A model generated the notes under the pieces. The model had not been told where the DNA came from. It made no database searches and saw nothing but the letters and a program-made list of their open reading frames with translations. A program made the translations under genes and the position numbers. From assembly GCA_030248065.1 (NCBI GenBank), contig JASAMV010004444.1:58897-122896 (forward strand): DNA of 64,000 bases, read 5' to 3'. Of the stretch, positions 35,701 through 47,600 are shown piece by piece. The first letter of the stretch is position 1; every line of letters begins with the position of its first letter. Source of the stretch: Rhynchonema sp. JSB1_4. Lineage: Eukaryota > Nematoda > Chromadorea > Monhysterida > Xyalidae.

Positions 35701-36407
35701 GTGCTGTTGGTGCGTGAGTTGGTCGTAGAAATAATGGCCTGCGGGTGGACAGGCCGCTCGTCAGTGTGGAAATGGCAAAATCAACTATACTATTAATTCG
35801 GTTCCTCGCTCTCGATGGTGCACCAGGCCATCATCAGCACGATTATAGCCACGAAGTATTTAGCTCCAGCCAACCTGGTGGTAACGGAGTGTTTGTAGAC
35901 CAATTTCCGCACGCAAACGAATAAAAGTCTTCGCACGGATTGGCTTTCATGTCGAGACCCTGTGAGATCAACCCAGCTGCGGCGTTATCGCCCGAACTGC
36001 GTCTTCGGCTGCTGCAATTCTATGATTCTTTTGCCTGTCTCTTCTGATGAAAGCATTTCTCTCTTACAACGTTAAAGTTGGTCTTCCTAATCTTTCAAAG
36101 GACGTAGGTGTTGGCTGAAATTGCACCTGATCGAATACACGCCGAATTGCTCCATATCCGGATGTCGATTATAATTTTGACAATTGGTGTAGAGCACGAC
36201 CAAACTGATGATTATCGCGACCGCCACAGCAAGTGTTAAGGTCAGGCAGCCGATGCAAAGTTGTGTCCATCGCCTCGAGCGTTTCTTGTTGTTAGTTCGA
36301 TTGTTTCTAGTCGTTGATGTTTCACTGTTTAGCTGGTGCCCACTGTTATTGTTCGATTTGCGGCGACTTCCGGACGCGATTTGTGGTATGGCGATGTAGT
36401 AAGTCAT
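32733..36407 (-). CDS. Neprilysin-family (M13) zinc metallopeptidase, 17 exons, 804 aa
   Basis: This is a type II membrane ectopeptidase that cleaves peptides outside the cell. Exons: 36407-36127, 36011-35875, 35738-35577, 35500-35384, 35313-35163, 35078-34987, 34874-34696, 34630-34517, 34432-34269, 34199-34094, 34003-33886, 33827-33658, 33591-33475, 33450-33243, 33158-33067, 33001-32900, 32837-32733. Every phase matches. Residues 1-46 are cytoplasmic and end KKRSRR; the anchor helix is about 50-73. Family landmarks are NPCEDFYSFACGNW, NYLMWR, NAWYSPEHNALSLP, the zinc motif HELMH (620-624), ENLAD with the third ligand Glu699, the GLQAAYTAF segment, and the C-terminal CTVW. All zinc ligands are present, so it should be active. 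The segment before the first landmark (SSRRRSSGDN) lacks the usual early Cys pair. The start codon at 36407 is the first in frame with the anchor. Confidence 0.95.
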
Positions 36408-39400
36408 ATTCAGTTTTTATATATTTTTACTTAATTTTATGCTATTCGCATTTTATATACGTAGCTGGAATTATATTAATCGTCGCTCATATTACAGTGG
36501 CCTAGCAGTGAAAACGTGAAAATACTATAAAACTAAACGTTACCCTCTGAGAATTGGTGCAAAAACGGTTTTCTGTAATGTCGTATGCTTATGGTACAAC
36601 TCCAAAATGTTTGTAAAATCGATACTGATACGCCGTAGACATGACACATGAAGCTGTGTTTGGGTTTCTTTAGTGCGTTTGTGGGAAACACGTTCAGCTC
36701 ACTTTCAAGTTTATTTTCTACACCCAATAACTTGTTCTACAACGCTTACACACAAGCTTTTAGCTTCACCGGGCATGACAAATTTTATGCTATGCATTTT
36801 TGCACAGTAACGTTCAATTCAGCTGATAAGGATTGTACACAGCCGATGACTCAAAAAGTTTGACTTTTGCCTTACTATCGTGTAATCACTAAAATGTAAA
36901 CATTGTTGTTCTCGTCGCAAATGCATATGCAAAGCCGTGGCCTCGCGGTGTCCTATCGGTCAAGCAGAATCCGAATTTTGAAAACTTTCAGCCTATCCAA
37001 GTTTACAAACTTTCTTTCTTGTTTGCAACGTCACGGGCCCTTCAACCAACCTCCACGGTTTCTGTCAAGCACAAAATTTGGCGCTGAAGTGGTCTTCTCA
37101 GAGGGACGCTCAGAAGTCAAGAGCTTCACTTTGTAATTCTGAAGTGCTACGGGGGCGCAAAGCTTCTTTTATCTTCCAAGAAAGTTACAAGTGGATTAGC
37201 ACACGACTGTGAGAGAAACGTGGACAAAAATAATTCCTGCACTACACTAAAAGCAAATTAGCAACGCTCACATCAGAAAATCAAATTTCTGTCACATTTT
37301 TGTCGGAAACTGTACCCTAAATTTACTCAACCAATCGAAGTCGAAAGTGCTCCAATTTGTCTCTGTTGCGTTGGAGTGCACCTGTCATCAAAGACAACGC
37401 ACCGGCATCTGGCCGCTGAAACAAGATACCCGAAATTTGAAACTGTCTTTCTCTCAAACAAGTATATTCTATACTTTTGTAGTTTCTAATTTAACCCACT
37501 TCATGATCATGAATGAATTATTTGATTTTTTATTGATAGCAGCACCAAAACTTTGAGCAAGTATGTACCATGTTCTCGTATAGGTCACACGCGATCCGAG
37601 CCATCTGGTTGCAGTGAAAAGATACTTGAAAGCAATAAAAATATAATAATAACAAAAATTAGCAAGCACAAAGTGGCTGGGTGCTTGAAAATGATGACCG
37701 AGGGTGCTTGAGTTGGAGGGCCTGCCAACACTCGAAACTTTGATGTGCAGCCTATTGGAGCGGGTTATAACGGGTTGCGGTGGGTTTACGAAACCAAGAT
37801 CCGATAGGTTCCGAAAGAGCATAAATCCTAATTTAATATTGTGCTAGGGTAGGGCGCCTGAGTGCGTCTTTGGTTACGAGTCGGTAGCTGATCACAAGCA
37901 CTTCTGGGCGGACAGTCAGCCTTGGTATCAAGCCAGCTATACATTCGTGTTGTCCATGACCCCTCAAACCTACGCTCAAAGGCAAGTTACATACGCCTAC
38001 ATACACCTATAGGCACTATATGTATACCTACGTGACATATCACGTGACATATTCAAATGCCGCAATTTGCAGTTTCAGACCGCAGCTTCGCCACATGACT
38101 CATCGAAGCCCGACTATAACCGTATCCCGTCAAGTCAGATTCTGGTTGTCACCACACATCATGTGTTTCGTGTAACGGACATCACTTGAGGCGGCCAAGT
38201 GTCTCTCTATTGCACTCACAAAATGGCAAACTACTGGGTACATAGGCTTGGGGATTGCGTGTACTATGCAGTATCTTTGTTTATTGTCATCCACTATCAT
38301 CACTGGCTGCTTCCCACACCGTACAACTGCAGCTGGCATACATTGGTACAACTACTTGGTAGCTATTTAATAAGTCGAGCTCAGATTGATATTTATCAGA
38401 TCTCGGGCTTCCTCGCTCCATGGTGACTTCAGCAACTGACATAGAATATAATGCAATTATGGTCAATTTCGTGTCTTTGACATTATAATTGCCAGAGTGC
38501 ACTTTGAGTTGCGAGAAGTTTGGCTGCCCAGATCCCTGAGAAACCCTATGAAAACTAGATTAAGCGGCTATACGCATGTAATTGCTTTGATTTTCAACAC
38601 AACATGTGCCTATCTAGAACAATATCGAACTTTCACTATTTCCAAGTTTCACTAAATTTGTCCCTCATGTCAAAGGCAACGAGTCAGTCGAGAGGCATAA
38701 CCGAAGCTCCGTCAAAGCTCTGCTGTTTTATTTCAAAGATTATTCTTGCGGAGGAGAGTTTTGTGAATCTGAGTGAACGTCAGAGCCGCTTGCGTTTAGA
38801 GCTCGTTTCTGGAGTATAATTGGCTGTTTTTAGTTGACGTTTGTCTGAGGATGCTGCACACAAGACACCCAGCAAGATTACTGACCCACCTAATAGATAA
38901 CAGGAGGCCCCGACACGCTGGAAGCCAAGTTGTGTCGACTGTCTTTGACAATCGTAGCATTGGAAGCTGAGTAATTACCATCGAGCTACTGTAATCCTGA
39001 TTACGGTATTGTGAAAGGTTCCGGGTGCTGTTGCGATCTTGGGCCACAACCTTTACTAAATCACGACATTATTAAGAAATCGATGGATTAGAAATCTGGA
39101 TAATTGCACATGTATAACTAAGGCTTTTCGCAAATGCAACGAATACTCGAAAGGGATCCTTGTGCGCAATAAAGTGAAACGGAAAACTGTTGCACCCGCC
39201 TACTCGATGTCACTGCAGCGTGCCTATCATAACTTTGCGTTATAAAGCATTTAGGAATATCATGTCCTTCTTCTAGAGTTCACAACGGTAATTTACATAT
39301 AGCAACATATAATGTATGCTGTATAATACATACGTAGGTGCCGTGCCGGGTTCTCCGACTAACAACCCATGCATGAGGTTCTAACGTACACCCCAAAGGT

Positions 39401-39631
39401 CATTATACACCAAACTTCAACTCGTGTTTTTTGGGATTGGCACGTTTCAGTGCCACTGTTCGTTCAAAAAGTTCATAATGAGCGTGAGAAAACACTGCAG
39501 TTGTGCGGAAAAGCATTGCAGTTTTTGTCACATACGACGCCACAACAAGAGTGAGGAAAAATCAACTATTCCTCTGGTTCAGCGCACTAAAACTTAACGT
39601 TCGGAAAAATATTTTGCCCAAAAAGAGCCGC
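36408..39631. other. Intergenic desert, part 1
   Basis: This includes the neprilysin 5' flank. No exon with conserved features was seen on either strand. TACATA-rich runs (37990-38030, 39290-39330) and other simple tracts occur. Confidence 0.5.
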
Positions 39632-39803
39632 AAGGGCCCAACTATACGTCGTTTTCCAGTGCAACACGAATTGTCCCACGCTAATTGTTTCTCACGCGCG
39701 CGCCGCAGCCAATCAGCGCGCGAGAATTTATTGTTTCGTGTTGAGGGGAAACCGAACTGGGGAAATCGGGACTGGGAAATCGGTAATGTATAGTTGGGCC
39801 TTT
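39632..39803. mobile_element. Short MITE-like element, 172 bp
   Basis: The left end AAGGGCCCAACTATAC and the right end GTATAGTTGGGCCTTT are inverted repeats with one mismatch. TTTCC-type subterminal matches extend inward. The centre has GCGCGCGCC / CAGCGCGCGAG, itself a palindrome-like patch. No target duplication is clear. Confidence 0.5.
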
Positions 39804-42659
39804 ACTGGTTTGTGGGCCTTTCCAGGTGCTTCACCAGGGGGCTATAAGTTGAAAACCCGGTAATATCCAGTTACTGAGGAATGGTTCGGTTCCATCATGA
39901 ACAACACACTATGCCCCATAACAGACCCTGCGAAGTTCCGGTGCCACATACATCGATCTGAGTCCAATCTGGAGAATGAGCTTTGTCTTGGATTAGTCGA
40001 GCTACACAGTTTGGGAAAATTGGACCTGAACATTTGGGCTTTTGGAAAATCGCGGAACAATAAATATCCTTGTGCCTAGGAAGTAAGATCAAGCATTGCT
40101 GGTCTCTGTTCCCTCAGTGTATGTAACATGTGTATGATGACCTAATCATTGGTGACTCAGAGACAACTTTCTGACGCTCAGGACTTGACCCAAGCAAGCA
40201 ACTGGCATCACAAATATAAAATTTTGTTGCCATTCCGAAATTGTAGATACATACAGTACATGCTGTATATGCGTATGTATACAAAGCATGACAAATTCTC
40301 AACCCACACTTCTATTTTTGTGCATTTTTTCTGGAAACCGGTTCTCTAGGATCATGCAAAGTCATAAATCTTCATTTCACCCTTGATCAACGATGCTCCT
40401 TCAGTTTGATATCAACATCGAGGGAGATGCGCTCAACCTAGAAGAATTTGTCAAAATCATTAGCATTTTATGCGCACATTTGATTTTAGATTGGATGATA
40501 TCTTTTGTGCGTTATTCACATTACACTTTGTTCTTCTTTTATCTCGCTGTTCCACTCGTCTGGTTAAGCCGCTTCATTTTTATGTATGTATAAGTATAAT
40601 TAACGATGCTTATTGACGATCTTGACCTTTGTGGTTGAGTTGTACTTGCCTATGTACATTGTTACGTGGCTTGCTTCTAGGTACATAGGACTCAAGCTTA
40701 GACTCGCATACAAACTTGGTGATCGGTTTATGGTCCAGTTCGGTTTTGCACGTAACTTTTTTGCATTAGATGTAGTTTCGAGAAATATTGATGCCATTAA
40801 GTATGTACGTATACACAATTTCGACCGGCGTAAAACGTGTTCTCAAAAACGAAAAAAAACTTTTGGTCGAAATTAGTGTCATCAATAAATCTGGAAATAT
40901 CCTTTAGTCACGTGACCAAAGCAAGACCGGTCAGTGTCGATAACCAAGTTTGATTTCGCTCAAGTGTGTCCGCATAAGTGCATGTCTGAGCCAAGCCTTC
41001 GGGGTCAGCTCGCTTATGAGTTGACGTCAGAGGGCGCTGCATTTGATTCTACGAGTCTCTCCCTCACATCTTGCAGCACAACACCCCACACGCTCATGCA
41101 CAATTGTGTCCAGAAACGACCCCATCAAGGCCCCATCAAGCCCAATGTAGAACGAGAAACAGGTGTTTCGACACCGTTAACTTCTTCATAAAGCACAATA
41201 TTATCCTAGTGACATATCGTGACAGCACGATGCTGCAAGACAGATTAGTGTGTGATCGACGCGAGCCAATAAGTGGCTCAAGCATTCATACAAACTCGAT
41301 TGGAATTACACAACCACGCTTTTCTTGAGTATTTACTCATTCTCTTACTGCAGCTTCCTCTCTTTTAAATTGTGGCTTATGCAGTTTATTGGTACATGAT
41401 CGCTGCTTTCGGGCCCGCTCCTTTTTAATTCCGATTAAGACTGTTTCGGTCCCGGGACTATGAATGCACGTATTCTAGCCCCGTGCCTTTCAAATCCAAT
41501 TTAGTACATTGGATACTCTGCTTTCGGGCCATTTTAACGATGCTATCCGTCCCCAACATTCAATGTTTTGTTAAACATAATCTTTCTTTATTTGTTTGTC
41601 CGACCCTAAAAGCACCACACGTCCACAACCACGTCAGAAAAGCAATCTAGCAAACTTTCTGTCGGCTTTCTTTCTAAAAATATCTCCAAATTGCTTTGAA
41701 CTTGTGTTATACCGGGGTTACAAGGCACAAAACAACAGCCAAAGATACAGATGGGTGTGTGTACTTGAGAAGTCCATTCCGGAGGCCCTAACGAATGGAT
41801 TATTCTCAACAGTACCAACTAGGCAAGCAGGTGTGCAGTGCGCACAAGAGGATTTCATCAGTTTACAGCGTTACTTCTTTAACTTTTCAAATTTCAAAAC
41901 ACACACCGATCTCAAATTTTCCCAGGGAGCTTATTCGAAATCCTCAGGTGTACATCACTAACATTCATGTCCATTTCTGGCGGTTTCGGGTCAGTTCTTG
42001 TCAGGTTGCCTTGTCGTCAGTATGCACGTCATATGATACTTTGGAGGTGTTACTGTCGTTTTCGTATTTTATGTAGGTGGTGGTGGTGCGATCATGTGGT
42101 TGTTTACGAGCCCATCGATACTAGCTGCTATTGTGCTGACCCCTTACTTTGATGCCCTTTGTAACACTTCCTTCCTCGAAAGTGCATTGTGGAGTATGGT
42201 CAAGCTCAGGCCCAATAAGGTTTCACAGGCCGCAGACTCCGCCCATCGCGCGTACTCATTGGCTGTTGCTCACATCATGGTTTTGTCCATGAAGAACGAT
42301 TGACTTGACTAGTGCTCTGTTCTTACGGTGCCTCTGGCTTTGCTTGCTTCTCATGTTTATTATAAAACATATGTATACCAGTTGTTTAAGGTTTGCTGGT
42401 ATCAGAGCGGTTATCAATAGCTGCTTAATCAATGCCACGATAATGCATGTATCGCTCTGAAATAAACCGAATGACTAATAGAATCAACGGTCTCCAGGGA
42501 CATTTGGGACACTTAGTCATCACTGCCGATAAGGCCAGGTTTATTTTTCGCTATTTCTTTCTATTTTTAATTTGGTCTCTGTTGTACACTCCCACCTCTC
42601 TCCACAACCCACAGTAACCCAGCTTTATGCAGTCTAATCCACACAGCGACACTCTAAGT
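39804..42659. other. Intergenic desert, part 2
   Basis: No recognisable exon, RNA gene or clear terminal repeat was found. Several frames of 60-120 codons exist but show no family motif, signal peptide or splice logic. Confidence 0.45.
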
Positions 42660-43857
42660 TTAAACCTGCCCCGCCACTATTGATTTTTGAAAATTTTGGT
42701 CTGTTTTTATGATTTATTACTGTTGCCGACATCGAGACGAACAAGGTTTACATTCGTGACTTTTCCATTAAAGGGTGTGTCTAACGTCTCTTAACCCCAT
42801 GTTTTATGAGGTGCAATCGAAAGATGACCTCGACAGCCCGCCGTGTGCAAAAAACCGCGTCTTGTAGCTCGCTAAATCGCGAAATCTTGAGGGTTCCTTT
42901 TCGAATTAAATCAATTTCCGGACACAAAACTCCAGGCGCTTTTGAGTGGGCGCTACTCACGTTTGGCGCTTTTCTGCTGAAACATTGCATGTTTAAGCGC
43001 GGCTCAGCCGCCTACACAATGCACGTAGACGCTCAACACACAGCGCTCTGGCTGCTGGCTTGACTGTGGACACAATGAATGTTTCATTTAACACATAGAA
43101 GCTGGTTTGTGTGTGTTTCGCTTCGTAGCTCTTTTCCGTCTGCTCAGTCTGAATTTTGTGTCCGGAAATTGATTTTATTCGAAAAGTAACCCTCAAGATT
43201 TCGCGATTTAGCGAGTTAAAAGACGCGGTTTTTTGCACACGGCGGCCTTTCGGGGGCATCTTTCAATTCCACCCAAAAAAACATGGGGTTAGGAGACGTT
43301 AGACACACCCTTTAAGTGCCGATTTAATACCGAAATTAATCCATAAACACCGGTTCTCGGGAACAAAATTCCAAAAAATAGATAGACCCCCGTTTAGTGC
43401 ATTTCAGGAAGACAAGAACAAATATTCAAGATGGCCGACTGCTTCTTATCACAAGCATACGGTAGTCACGTGATCTTGCCCAGGCGTTTTGTACAGTGCC
43501 GCTCTGTTTGTTAGTGCATTACACACGTGTTGCAAGCGCGCGCACTGGCAGCACTGTGTACTGGGAGCGTAAAGTCGGGAGCGTAAAGTCCCTAATAGCA
43601 TACTGTAAGCCTATTACAATTGGCGGTAATTCAAAATTTTGTTCCTATCTGACGTGATTGCCAAGAAGTAGGGGTCTATCTATTTTTTTTAATTTTGTTC
43701 CCGAGAACCGGTGTTTATCGATTGATTTCGATATAAAATCTGCACTAAATCAAAAAGTCATGAATGAAAACCTTATTCGTCTCGATGTCGGCAACTAAAT
43801 TAGAGCAAAAAAACAAACCAAAAATTTCAAATATCAATAGTGGCGGGCCAGGTTTAA
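42660..43857. mobile_element. TTAA-flanked inverted-repeat element, host of a nested copy
   Basis: Both ends read TTAA then ACCTG(G/C)CCCGCCACTATTGAT inward. The arms are long: left 42660-42768 plus 43316-43393, right about 43665-43857, with GTTGCCGACATCGAGACGAA and AACACCGGTTCTCGGGAACA present in both. The left arm is interrupted by the 42772-43311 insertion; removing it restores arm pairing. There is no transposase frame. TTAA targets suggest piggyBac-type mobilisation. Confidence 0.85.
42768..43315. mobile_element. Nested TTAA-flanked inverted-repeat element
   Basis: TTAA at 42768-42771 and 43312-43315 flanks a 540-bp element whose ends are AGGGTGTGTCTAACGTCTC and its inverse. The arms extend about 150 bp (for example GTGTGCAAAAAACCGCGTCT and TCGCGAAATCTTGAGGGTT in both). 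It sits inside the left arm of the 42660-43857 element, so it inserted later. There is no coding frame. Confidence 0.88.
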
Positions 43858-44631
43858 GTGTTTTGTACATTTACGCGCAGGCGTTCAAATTACTATATAA
43901 AAATCAGAGACAAAAATATGGTTTGTTTGTTATGGGATTAAGAAGGTATGACTTTTTAGGGTAGCAGAGGTAGACTTTCAACGACTTCATTACCAGAGTT
44001 TCAGTGACCCCATGGGTATACAATATGACGTTAGCACAAACACAGGCTATTTTTTGCATGTTTATGAAGTATCCTAGCATCCTAGGTTGTGCTCATAATA
44101 AGAGTAGGAGGGACAATAACTCTATGATCGGTTATATAGCTGTTGGCAAATAAACACCGACTGAAATTCATACGCACACAAGCGGAGAAGCTGTATGTGG
44201 CGGGTCAAAGTAAGGCCTTCTGGGACAAAAATAAGTTTTTGTTGTTTACATAATCGCGATTGTTTGTGGATACTGTTACCATAAGAAAGTAGTGATTAAC
44301 TGTTATTAACATGCAGCACCGTATCACAAGGCTTGTGCGCACTTATGCCATGCATTTGGCGAGTTAAACTTTCTTGTGTTCTTGTATCACCATTTAACAA
44401 TTCTTGTATCGCGTTCAACAGTGCCGTGAATTTTAGCGCGAATGCGTGCACAGAGCGCGACATCACCAATCTTCAATCAGTCAACCAGCAGTGAATAAAG
44501 TCAAACAACACGCCAAGCACCAGAAGCTGCTTCTGCACAACGAAACAGACCCCCGAGCCACTTGAAATCGGCACGGCCAAACTTTACTTTATCCCAATAT
44601 TTACACAATTATCCCCCAAATAATACACCAA
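43858..44631. other. 5' flank of the NK2 homeobox gene
   Basis: Sequence between the nested transposon pair and the homeobox start. No exon was seen; promoter elements are not identifiable with confidence by eye. Confidence 0.4.
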
Positions 44632-47600
44632 ATGAAGACGAGTGCGCCAGCAGCCATCGAGTGTACGGTAGACGGTGGACCAGCAGCAGTCAAACAACAA
44701 CAACAGTCATCAATGTTCAGTGTGGCTGCACTGCTACGCCAACAACGTGCAGCAGTGTCTCAAGCACCTGCCGACCTGCCGGTATCCAGTTCATCAACAT
44801 TGTCAACCAGTGCCAGCTCACAGCAAGCACCCACTGGCGATACAAGTGTGGCAGAGCACGCAGAGGCGCTTGTTCTGCAGCATTTGGTACGTCGGCAGCT
44901 ACAAGTATCACTTCAGCTATCGAGAATGTTCCACTTGGCTCAAAGTGCAGCCCAGAACAATGCGCCCCCTCCAACCGACGGTGGTGCTGCTGGAGCACAA
45001 TTGCACCAACTTGACAACCGTAAGTACCACAAACCCTTATCTTCCCCTCAATTACAATTAGTCATTTAGAGACGTACACGGGCTCAAGTTTTTTCCACTT
45101 CAAATCAAACGATCCCATCCAACCCGGGAACAGAAGTGGGCTGGACACTCGTGTATGTTGTGGAGTGTTGGTTGTCAGATGGAGGGTGTCAAAATTCATA
45201 TTCATTGTCGTTATGGGGTAATTTTCGAGCTGAATTCACATTTATTCTGAATTCATTTTGAATGGCGTGAGCTCGAAACTTTCCTAAAACTACCGATGTA
45301 CGAATACTGCCTTCCAACGGCTCAGGCGCACCCAGCGACCCCCACCGTCCCCCAGCTGGTGGTGTGTTCGACCCGATTTCATCAGTGGTGCCCGGTGCCC
45401 CCCTACCACCCCTGACCGCCGAGCATACGGGCTTGCATTTCGGTGCACATGGCACCCCGGCCAGTGCCTTCTTTGGCTCACCTACGGGGCACTCGGGTAC
45501 ACATTGGCCGACGTTTGAGGGAGACAAGGGATTCGCACCAGGCACACTGCCGCTGTTTGCGCGTTAGTTGGAGGTTAACTTTTTTGCTTTCGTTGTTGTC
45601 ATGTTACCCTGGGACAGTGGCGGATACAGCTTTCTGCCAAGGGGGGAGCAAATCCCAAAAGTCATTTTTATCTAGTGCATGTTTGATTTTTTTAAAAGTC
45701 GTTTTTATTAAGTGCTTGTCTTAATTGCGCGATTTTAAGCCACGTTCCACACAGAAAATGAGAATACGCGCGTACCGCGCGCGAATATTTGGCACTTTTT
45801 GCAAACGCGACAGCCAAATTTAAATAATATGGGCGTATGACGCGCGCAGCGAGCGATTATGGACCTTTTAAGTGTATTAGAATGAAAATCCTGCGATTTA
45901 GGGGTCCTTTTGCCTTCTTTTTTCCGAAACGGTGCCCCCGTCAGGGGCCACTTTGACCAAAGGGGCTAGGCCCCTTGGGCCCTCCTGGATCCGCTAGTGC
46001 ACTGGGAAGTCAAGCCAATGTCGATAAACAATCCATGTTCATGAAAGCAAATGTGACCATTTCCGTAAAAGGCCAAAGAAGTGCCCCTCTCATTCGTGCT
46101 TTGCTATGATTTTTGTTTTTTTGAAACAAAATTTGTCCAAAACAACGCCCCACAAAATGATCGCTGTCAGATTGGGGATGGTGTATGCGGACAAAGTATC
46201 CCAGAAATGTACAGTATTACGCCTCCCACCACCAATCGTTTACTTGGCGTCCTTCTGGTTTGTCGGTGTCATACATACTGTGGGTGCTGTATGCAGATGC
46301 GTGTAGGTGATTAATGTTTCCTGAACCTTACAGCCTACCCGACAACGCAGCCCCCATTCCATCCCTACTATGACGCAGCAGCACAGCAGGCCGCATTCTA
46401 CGGTTACGGTACATCAACTGACGCCGCTGTTGCGCACGCCGCTGCGTTCGACGGATCATTTGATATTTCACGACATTGTACGAAGACGGCGGCCAACACG
46501 AGCAACTCGGATGGCGCGGCTACGGTTTGTGGACTGCTGGGTTACGGTAGCTCTAGATATGTATAACGGGTTACGGTAAATCAGGTTTAAGTGCTCACTG
46601 AAGGCCGGCTCCATTGAAGGAGAGAGCTTTTTTCTGGTGTGGTCATCACATTTTTTATTTTTTAGCTCATAACACTGAATATTACTTTTGTCTAATCGTC
46701 CTATTTACGACACAGACCTGTTCACCTGTCCAAAGTGCTCGTGAAAAGGGTTGCAAGCTCTATAGACATACCCTGCGGCAATGTATGTACGATAAGTGCG
46801 ATGGCCGCTTGTTGACGCATTTGCTAACCTTTGTCCATCTCCCACGCTTCAGGCCATGTCTGGCACGGGTTCGAGCACCGCCGGACTCACTGATCCGGAC
46901 AAAACAGGCAATCCGGACTCAGATCTGAATATGACCGGCACTGACCAGGAAATGGGCGATTGCATTGAGGTGAATGATCTACGATGACTGTTTTTTTAAA
47001 TTTTGCTCTGGCATTCGTGTGAAAACATCACCACAGAGAGAAAAGCCTGACCGACGCTTGGGATCCACCTTTGTATTGCATTTCACTTGATTTTAGGAAA
47101 TTGTCGAAGAACCAGCGGATCCGACCAATCCTGACGGTCCAAGGAGAAAGAAGCGGAAACGTCGTGTGCTGTTCACCAAGGTTGGAATTCACCGAAACTT
47201 TTTACGAAAAAAAAGCATAAAAGCGAAAGTCAAAGATATATTCTAACAACACTTTCCTTGATATTCAGGCACAAACATACGAGTTGGAACGTCGATTCCG
47301 CACCCAGCGATATCTGTCGGCACCGGAACGCGAGCTGTTGGCGCAGCAGATTCGACTGACACCCACTCAAGTCAAGATTTGGTTTCAGAATCACAGGTTG
47401 GACTCATAAGATTCTACGATTCTACTCGACTACATGCGCTAACGGGCATGATAACAAGAGGGGAACTGTATTTCCAGAAGCCGTATGATTCCGAGTTATC
47501 GTTCAAGTATGTAGTCGTTATTCATTCTTTCCTCGACATTTTCTGATGTTTATTAGAAGCACAGGCGTCAACGAAGCCGGCCCGGCCCACAGTGTCGAAC

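Noticed and set aside
44562..45061. Two alternative long frames overlapping NK2 exon 1
   Set aside because: They do not connect in phase to the homeodomain exons; the frame from 44632 does.
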